Below, piece by piece: positions 57,633 to 64,000 of a DNA stretch of 64,000 nt. The translations under genes and the position numbers were made by a program. Every line of letters starts with the position of its first letter. The stretch's first letter is position 1. The notes under the pieces are model-generated. The model was not told the DNA's origin, ran no database searches, and saw only the letters and a program-made list of their open reading frames with translations. This DNA is from Chloroflexota bacterium (GTDB lineage Bacteria; Chloroflexota; Anaerolineae; Anaerolineales; Anaerolineaceae), in NCBI GenBank assembly GCA_012729755.1, contig JAAYCN010000017.1, positions 1 through 64,000 on the forward strand, given 5' to 3'.

Positions 57633-58103
57633 ATGGACATCTTACAACTTGTCGATCGCCTGGAAGAGCTCTTCAACAACAGCAAACCGATCCCATTGAC
57701 ACACAGCGTCGTGGTTGATGAAAACGCGTTTATGGATATCATCGACCAGATGCGCATATCTATTCCTGACGATATTAAAAAGTCACAGCAGGTTCTGGCT
57801 CAGAAAGACCGTATTCTTGCTCAGGCGCAGGAAGAGGCAAACAGAACTGTGGCGATGGCTCGAGAAAAAAGCGAGAAGATGGTTGAGAAAAGCGACATCT
57901 ATCAATCAGCTCAGGCCAAAGTGGATCAGATCGCGGACCAAGCTCAAAAGGAAGCCGCTCAGACAAAACTGGATGCCGACCGATATGTGATGGAAACGCT
58001 GACCAAACTCGAATCCGAACTGAACCGCATCTTGAGTCAGGTCCAGAATGGGATCAGGACGCTCGAGGCTGAAGAACGCAGCACGGCAAATCGCTTTCAA
58101 TAA
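57633..58103 (+). CDS. Coiled-coil protein, unknown (V/F-ATPase subunit B- or DivIVA-like heptads)
   Basis: MDILQLVDRLEELFNNSKPIPLTHSVVVDENAFMDIIDQMRISIPDDIKKSQQVLAQKDRILAQAQEEANRTVAMAREKSEKMV...; follows coaD, ends before a terminator. Confidence 0.75.
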   Translation: MDILQLVDRLEELFNNSKPIPLTHSVVVDENAFMDIIDQMRISIPDDIKKSQQVLAQKDRILAQAQEEANRTVAMAREKSEKMVEKSDIYQSAQAKVDQIADQAQKEAAQTKLDADRYVMETLTKLESELNRILSQVQNGIRTLEAEERSTANRFQ

Positions 58104-58125
58104 TAATTCTTCGAAGAACAAAAGA

Positions 58126-58155
58126 TGCCTGAAAATCTCAGGCACCTTTTGTTTT
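58126..58155 (+). terminator. Rho-independent terminator
   Basis: TGCCTGA-AAATC-TCAGGCA-CCTTTTGTTTT. Confidence 0.8.
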
Positions 58156-58209
58156 AATAGATGGCAAGCAATCTTTGAGTAGGGTGTGGCAAGGCTGATT
58201 AAAAATCAC

Positions 58210-60708
58210 TCATTCAGAGCTCTCTGATGACTCTTTCTTGTTTCGAGTGCCACGTTTCGGTTTGAGCGTTTTTGAAAAGACTGGCGCGCCAGCTAAGCTG
58301 TGCGAGAGCACGTCATCCATATGTTCAACAAACTTGATGTCGATCAGGTCGAGCGTGCCCACAGGCAGTTCGACGAGGTCTTTTTCATTTTTTATCGGCA
58401 ATAAGACTGTCTTGATGCCAGAACGTTGGGCCGCGAGCACTTTTTCGCGCACGCCGCCGACAGGCAGGACCCTGCCGCGCAGGGTGATTTCACCGGTCAT
58501 GGCTACTTCCATGTGCACACCGACGCCCAACACCGCGGAGGTCAACGCGGTCGCTAAGGTGATGCCCGCACTGGGGCCGTCCTTGGGGATGGCCCCTTCC
58601 GGAACGTGGATATGGATATCCACTTCTTCGAAGTAGTCATCGGGAATTTTGAAAGCCTCGGCGCGCGATTTGAGATAGGAGAGCGCGGCTTGAGCGGACT
58701 CCTGCATGATCTCGCCAAGCTGGCCAGTCAATTGCAGGCTACCCTTGCCGGGTATTACCAAGACCTCGACCGGCATAATCTCGCCGCCGTTCTCGGTCCA
58801 GGCGATCCCTGTCGCCACGCCAACCTGGTCCCCCGCGTCCGCGCTGATTGGGAAGAACTCGACCGGCCCCAACAGTTCACTGACGATTTCGGGGGTGATA
58901 TGCCGCGAAAAATCTTTGCCTTCTGACTTTTTGCGAGCCAACTTGCGCAGAACTGAACCAATTTGCCGTTCAAGGTTACGCACGCCGGCTTCGTATGTGT
59001 AGCTTTGTACCAGAAGGGTCAGCGCGTCCTCTTCAAATTTAATGTTCTCTTCATCAAGGCCGGTCTCAGCCAGCTGATTGGGGATGAGGAACTGCTTGGA
59101 GATTTTAATTTTTTCTTCGAGAATATAGCCCGGGAAGTCAATCACTTCCATGCGGTCCAGCAGGGCGGGTGGAATGGTCGCGACAGTGTTGGCGGTAGTG
59201 ATAAAAAGCACTTTCGAGAGATCATAGGGCACCTCAAGATAGTGATCAGAAAAGGCATGATTTTGCTCTGGATCCAACACTTCAAGCAGTGCCGCTGCCG
59301 GGTCTCCCTGAAAGTCAGAGTTGAGCTTATCGATCTCGTCCAGCATGAAAAGCGGGTTGATTACTTTTACCTTGCGCATAGTCTGTACGATGCGCCCCGG
59401 CAGAGCGCCAAGATAAGTGCGTCGATGGCCGCGTATCTCGGCCTCATCGTGCACGCCGCCGAGAGACAGGCGGACGAATTTTCGATTCATCGCTTCAGCG
59501 ATAGAACGGCCGAGGGAGGTTTTTCCCGTTCCAGGCGAACCGACAAAACATAAGATCGGTTGACGATCACGCTTTGGCTTCAGACTGCGCACGGCAAGAT
59601 ATTCAAGAATGCGATCTTTGGCTTTCTGTAGGGCATGATGGTTTGAATCGAGCACTTCACGTGCGTGCTGAACATCCAGATTGTCGACTGTAGACTCCGT
59701 CCAGGGCAGCTCGAGCAGCCACCTCAGGTAGGTCAGCAGCATGCCGCTTTCTGGCGAAAGGGGGGGCATGCTTTTGAGCCTTTCGAGTTCTTTGGTGGCG
59801 ACCTCACGCGCTTCTTCGGGCAGCTCTAACTTGCTCATCAGATCCTGAAGGGAAGCGATCTCGGGGTCACTGGATTTGCCGTCACCGAGTTCCTTCTGGA
59901 GTTTGCTGATTTGTTCTCTCAAGTAGATTTCCCGCTGTGATTTATCGAGTTCCGATTGCACCTGAGTATGTATAGTCGCTTCAAGCTGTAATAGTTTGAT
60001 CTCAGTTTCAAGCAGCCTCAGCACCATTCGCAACCGCTCAACCGCGTTGGTTTCAAGCAGCAGGTCGAGGCGTTGATTGCCGCGCAAATCAATTGTCGAA
60101 GCAACCAGATCAGCCAGTTCGCCGGCTTTTTCGAGATTGGAAGCGTAATAGGCCAGGTCTGAATTGGCGTTTTCAGACATGGAAATGTAGGTTTCCAGCG
60201 AACGTCTGACCACTCTCATCAGCGCCTCAACTTCTTTGGATTGCGAGGAGACTTCGGTGATTAATGCGACAGTCGCAGATGTGAAATTATCCTTGAAGCT
60301 AATCTCATTGATTTGCACTCTCCGCCGGCATTGCACAAGCACATGACGGATCTCGCCATCATTTTCGCTTAAATGCCCAACGGCGAATTCAATGCCCACC
60401 GGAAGATAATGATCGTCATCGTCAGTAGGCTTATCGGGGTCCTCATACACGCCGATCAGCGTTGTTCGGGTCTGAAAGGCGATATTGATGGCTTGATAAG
60501 CGGCGCTTTCCGCGCTAAAGCTGAGAGGGGCAATGGCGCCGGGAAAAATGACCGTCTGGGAAAGGACGACAGCTGGCGCTTTGAAGATATGCGAGCGGTT
60601 CGCTTTGCGATTAAGAGTCAGGTTAAGACTCTCAATGCCTGTCATGTGGGGATTGTTGAAACTGTCTTCAAGGTTGATTTGAAAGGAGTAGAAATTATCT
60701 TGTTCCAT
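58210..60708 (-). CDS. lon: ATP-dependent protease La (Lon)
   Basis: CFVGSPGTGKTSLGRSIAEAMNRKFVRLSLGGVHDEAEIRGHRRTYLGALPGRI, C-terminal PKDGPSAGITLATALTSAV catalytic Ser and LRGRVLPVGGVREKVLAA. Confidence 0.97.
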   Translation of the reverse strand: MEQDNFYSFQINLEDSFNNPHMTGIESLNLTLNRKANRSHIFKAPAVVLSQTVIFPGAIAPLSFSAESAAYQAINIAFQTRTTLIGVYEDPDKPTDDDDHYLPVGIEFAVGHLSENDGEIRHVLVQCRRRVQINEISFKDNFTSATVALITEVSSQSKEVEALMRVVRRSLETYISMSENANSDLAYYASNLEKAGELADLVASTIDLRGNQRLDLLLETNAVERLRMVLRLLETEIKLLQLEATIHTQVQSELDKSQREIYLREQISKLQKELGDGKSSDPEIASLQDLMSKLELPEEAREVATKELERLKSMPPLSPESGMLLTYLRWLLELPWTESTVDNLDVQHAREVLDSNHHALQKAKDRILEYLAVRSLKPKRDRQPILCFVGSPGTGKTSLGRSIAEAMNRKFVRLSLGGVHDEAEIRGHRRTYLGALPGRIVQTMRKVKVINPLFMLDEIDKLNSDFQGDPAAALLEVLDPEQNHAFSDHYLEVPYDLSKVLFITTANTVATIPPALLDRMEVIDFPGYILEEKIKISKQFLIPNQLAETGLDEENIKFEEDALTLLVQSYTYEAGVRNLERQIGSVLRKLARKKSEGKDFSRHITPEIVSELLGPVEFFPISADAGDQVGVATGIAWTENGGEIMPVEVLVIPGKGSLQLTGQLGEIMQESAQAALSYLKSRAEAFKIPDDYFEEVDIHIHVPEGAIPKDGPSAGITLATALTSAVLGVGVHMEVAMTGEITLRGRVLPVGGVREKVLAAQRSGIKTVLLPIKNEKDLVELPVGTLDLIDIKFVEHMDDVLSHSLAGAPVFSKTLKPKRGTRNKKESSESSE

Positions 60709-60745
60709 GCGACCTCAGTTATAGTGATATTACCACAGGCAATTG

Positions 60746-62116
60746 TTATAGCCCCATGGACCTGTATATTTCGCGGCCGGCTGAGGCGATAAACATACTG
60801 CCGCTGACGATAACGCCTTTATGCGCCCCGGCTAATTCGAGCGCTTTGGCCAAAGCCGCTTCGGCAGGGTCTATCGCGATCACCGTTAAGCCGTATGGTT
60901 CTACTAAAGCTTTTAATTCCACGGAGTCTTTGGCGCGTGGGTGTATCGATCGGGTGGTAATGACCATTTCGACACGGGGCAAGATTGCATCAAGCATGGC
61001 TTTCATTTCTTTATCAGCGGATGCGCCGAAAACAAGGATGAAGGGGGTGTTTGGGAAGTACTCATCCAGCGTTTCGCGCAACCGCTCCATTGAATCGCCA
61101 TTATGGGCGGAATCAAGCACAACAGGGGGAGACTCGCGCAAGATTTCAAACCGCGTTGGCCAGGCAACCTGTGCGAAACTGCGCCTGACGCTTTTACGGG
61201 TCAGGCGCCAACCTTTTTTCCGCAGCACTTCAAGGGCGGCGACGGCTGTAGCGGCGTTTTCTATCTGATGGTGGCCAAGCAGTGGAATCTCCAGCTTGAG
61301 CGGCGAATTGGTCAATTGGCTGCGTTTGGGCACGCGGGCAGCCGAGCGGTGTACGATGATGGTTTGTGAATGCAGCGTGTGGCTGACTTCTTGATAATTC
61401 AATTCTTTTTCGACCAAAGTTGGCGCTGCTGAACGCTCTTGGGCAATTCGCACGAGCTCTGTCAGCGCTTCAGGTTTTTGCGGCGCGATAACGACAGGCA
61501 CCTCTGGTTTAATGATGCCGCCTTTTTCATAGGCGATTTCAGTCAGCGTGTTGCCAAGCACGGCTGTATGATCGTAAGAAATTGAAGTAATCACTGATAC
61601 TTGCGGAATGATCACATTGGTCGCATCCAGCCGTCCACCCAAGCCGACTTCAATAACAGCAATATCCACCTTTTCCTGAGCGAAATACTGAAAAGCGAGA
61701 GCGGTGGTGAGTTCGAAAGTTGTGATCTCCGGAACGCTGAGCGTTAACGGTCTGAGTAAATCGGTAAGCGAAATCAGTGAGGCTTGTTCAATATGCTGGC
61801 GGTTAATCTGAATTCGTTCGGTAAACTCGACCAGGTGGGGGGAGGTGTAGAGCCCGACTTTGTAGTCTGCCTGTTCCAACGCTGAGGCGATAAATGAGGC
61901 GGTTGACCCTTTGCCTTTCGTACCGGCGACATGAACGGTGGGAAATTTGTGGTGGGGGTCATCCAACAAGCCCATTAATTTGTTCATACGGTCGAGTTTG
62001 AAGAAACGGTGAGTGTCATCGACATGTCGTTTCATGCTGAAATCGATGAATGAGTAGATGAAATCGAGCGCTGCGTTATAACGAGTTTCGAGATCTGATG
62101 ATTGACAATCAGTCAT
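60746..62116 (-). CDS. folC: Folylpolyglutamate synthase / dihydrofolate synthase
   Basis: VHVAGTKGKGSTASFIASALEQADYKVGLYTSPHLVEFTERIQIN, VGLGGRLDATNVI, SYDHTAVLGNTLTEIAYEKGGIIKP, VLDSAHNGDSMERL. Confidence 0.95.
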   Translation of the reverse strand: MTDCQSSDLETRYNAALDFIYSFIDFSMKRHVDDTHRFFKLDRMNKLMGLLDDPHHKFPTVHVAGTKGKGSTASFIASALEQADYKVGLYTSPHLVEFTERIQINRQHIEQASLISLTDLLRPLTLSVPEITTFELTTALAFQYFAQEKVDIAVIEVGLGGRLDATNVIIPQVSVITSISYDHTAVLGNTLTEIAYEKGGIIKPEVPVVIAPQKPEALTELVRIAQERSAAPTLVEKELNYQEVSHTLHSQTIIVHRSAARVPKRSQLTNSPLKLEIPLLGHHQIENAATAVAALEVLRKKGWRLTRKSVRRSFAQVAWPTRFEILRESPPVVLDSAHNGDSMERLRETLDEYFPNTPFILVFGASADKEMKAMLDAILPRVEMVITTRSIHPRAKDSVELKALVEPYGLTVIAIDPAEAALAKALELAGAHKGVIVSGSMFIASAGREIYRSMGL

Positions 62117-62137
62117 GGCAAAGCCTCGAATTTTGAC

Positions 62138-64000
62138 TTATGGGACACGCAGATCTATGCGCCAGACGTAACCGATGATGCCTAACGAAGGCGCTTCAAC
62201 CAATACACACTCACGGTTGGTCTGGTCAAACACACGTTCAGAAATGGAAAGCAGCCTCACCTTTACCCCCGCGGGAATATGTCCAGTGGCGGTATAGCCT
62301 TCATAACAGCCGTTGCGGGCGTACACCTGCCGCATTGTGACCAGATCAATGACCGGGGTTGGGGTGGATATCTCTGTCGGCGTAGGTGAGTAGTAAATGG
62401 TTGGCGTTGAAGTGAGCGTGGGCGTTGGGGTCTGTGTGGGCGTCAGTGTGATGGTTGGAGTACGAGTAGCGGTCGGAGTGCGCGCCAGATTGCGTTCATA
62501 AATGGATTGACTGATGCCACGCCAGGCAGCGCTGATCAGCACGCCAAGCAGGATCAAGATGATAAGACCGCCAAAGGCCGTCATAATGTAGCTCAGTGTC
62601 AGACCTTTTTTTAACTCAATCACACGAGGATCCTGTGGAAAACGGCGGCGCACCTTGCGGCTGATCATGAAGCTGTCGAGAGCAAAAAACTTGTTGCCTG
62701 TTTTTAGGGCGGCTTCAGCGCGAGTTATGGCGTCCTCATGCGCGAGTACCTCTGTTTCAAGGCTGCTGATTTCATTCTCGAGAGTGAGGCTCTGCGCATC
62801 GTAAGCATCCAATTGCCTGAGGAAGTCCAGGTTTTCGCGGGCGGCAGAAATCTTCTGGTGGGCAATAGAGACTGTCGGCGCCGCTTCGGTCTCCTGCTTC
62901 AGCCTTTGTGTATTGTTGAGAAGGGATTGGATAGTGACTGGGATCAGCATGTCCAGCTTGTTCCCCAAACGTGAAATTTGTGGAATCTCGCCATATTTCA
63001 TGCGAATTCGCTCGAGGATTCCTTTAGCTTCGGCTAATTTGGCTGGCGGAATCTTGCCGCTCAAACTGACCACGTCGCCAATGTTATTGATCTGAGCCAG
63101 GTCGGCGCGCACCTCGGCAGCTTTCTCAATATATTCAGGGATGGCAACGGCGCTCGCCGCGGTCTGCAGTTTGCCAAGCGCGGTGACCAGATCGCCCTGC
63201 AAAAGCAGGTTTTGGCCTTCTTTGAAGACATCATAAGCCTGCATCTGATTCTCGAGGTCATGCCGCAGCTCTTCCCCTTCACGCCAGCGTTTGATGCCGG
63301 CGTCTTCCAGGTGGTCAAAAGCCTCATCCAGATAATTCAGCGCGACCTGATACCTGAAAACCCTGGCAGCGCTCTGGGCTTTACCGTAGGCTTTGCCTGC
63401 TTCGGGGGGTAGCGCGACCGAAGGAATATTGCCGGAACGCAGATATTCTTCCGCCTCGGCGTGGTGTTCCTGGGCGCGGGTCCAGGCGGGTTCCATTTGA
63501 ATAACTTTTTCGTATAAGGGAATGGCAACCTGGTAATTACCCTTATAAAAAGCTTCCTCCGCCTCATCCATCATGCGTTCCGCTTCTGGATCATGGCTGT
63601 AGGTGAAGAATTTACGCAATGGATCCGCGGTGATTCCCTGATCAGGATCATCCGATTTCAGCGAGATGCGAGTAACCTGCTGAGGAGTCGGGAGCGGTGG
63701 CAGGTCCTGTTTCTCGACGTGTTCCGGCTGGTCAGGAACAGTTTCTGACTCAAGCGAGGTCGGTATGGGTGAGTCAGGAAGTTTGATCTCAGGTTCAGTT
63801 TGAATTGGTGTCGGAACGGGTGATTGGGTTTCAATCGGCGCTTGGGCTGGTTGGGATCCCTGACGACGGCTGCGTTCGCGGCGCAGCTCTCTCAGGAGGC
63901 GGTTGGCCTCTTCGAAATCGTCGATCTCAACCTGTTCGCTAATGCGCTTAGTGGCAAGCGCTTCAAGAAAAGTCGAAAGGCTGTTCTCGATCGCAAGCAA
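62138..64000 (-). CDS. Partial TPR/coiled-coil protein with one TM helix, Thr/Pro-rich linker and C-terminal SH3-like region; runs off the right edge
   Basis: EAEEAFYKGNYQVAIPLYEKVIQMEP (TPR), TM AFGGLIILILLGVLISAAW, TPTATRTPTITLTPTQTPTPTLTSTPT, GHIPAGVKVRLLSISERVFDQTNRECVLVEAPSLGIIGYVWRIDLRVP. Confidence 0.7.
   Translation of the reverse strand: MLAIENSLSTFLEALATKRISEQVEIDDFEEANRLLRELRRERSRRQGSQPAQAPIETQSPVPTPIQTEPEIKLPDSPIPTSLESETVPDQPEHVEKQDLPPLPTPQQVTRISLKSDDPDQGITADPLRKFFTYSHDPEAERMMDEAEEAFYKGNYQVAIPLYEKVIQMEPAWTRAQEHHAEAEEYLRSGNIPSVALPPEAGKAYGKAQSAARVFRYQVALNYLDEAFDHLEDAGIKRWREGEELRHDLENQMQAYDVFKEGQNLLLQGDLVTALGKLQTAASAVAIPEYIEKAAEVRADLAQINNIGDVVSLSGKIPPAKLAEAKGILERIRMKYGEIPQISRLGNKLDMLIPVTIQSLLNNTQRLKQETEAAPTVSIAHQKISAARENLDFLRQLDAYDAQSLTLENEISSLETEVLAHEDAITRAEAALKTGNKFFALDSFMISRKVRRRFPQDPRVIELKKGLTLSYIMTAFGGLIILILLGVLISAAWRGISQSIYERNLARTPTATRTPTITLTPTQTPTPTLTSTPTIYYSPTPTEISTPTPVIDLVTMRQVYARNGCYEGYTATGHIPAGVKVRLLSISERVFDQTNRECVLVEAPSLGIIGYVWRIDLRVP

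Noticed and set aside
1-64000. CRISPR arrays, tRNA/rRNA genes, complete IS elements or prophage
   Set aside because: No regularly spaced repeats, tRNA cloverleaf/anticodon patterns, rRNA signatures, transposases or integrases were seen by eye; a tRNAscan/ISfinder run would be needed to exclude cryptic cases.

Overview
This window looks like a chromosomal segment of a Chloroflexota (probably Anaerolineae-like) bacterium. The lineage guess is inference from gene content and the Thr/Pro-rich surface proteins. Most of it is dense housekeeping sequence. On the minus strand at ~31.6-48.7 kb lies a complete dcw cell-wall/division cluster, in transcription order mraZ-rsmH-ftsL-like-ftsI-murF-mraY-murD-ftsW-murG-(CvpA-like)-murC-murB-ddl-ftsQ-ftsA-ftsZ. 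Other recognisable genes: mutM, prs, archaeal-type aspS, meaB plus a B12-binding protein, ruvB-queA, clpC, def-recF, rpsT, argS, obg, nrdR-nrdJ, a Hanks-type kinase, rpe, rpmB, Asp23, a DAK2/FakA-like gene, recG-coaD, lon and folC. An RNase P RNA gene (minus strand, ~22036-22368) is clear from sequence but absent from the ORF track. Accessory or decayed DNA is limited to the left edge (1-~1070: a cut-off HicB/DinB-like ORF and a truncated methyltransferase) and 53.4-54.45 kb (a decayed glycosyltransferase locus whose first lesion is an exact 11-bp tandem duplication). The best regulatory signals are a canonical promoter followed by 10-bp-phased MraZ-type repeats upstream of mraZ, and a putative NrdR box upstream of nrdR-nrdJ. 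I found no CRISPR array, intact mobile element, tRNA or rRNA. I do not see convincing evidence of a wholly new multi-gene system.
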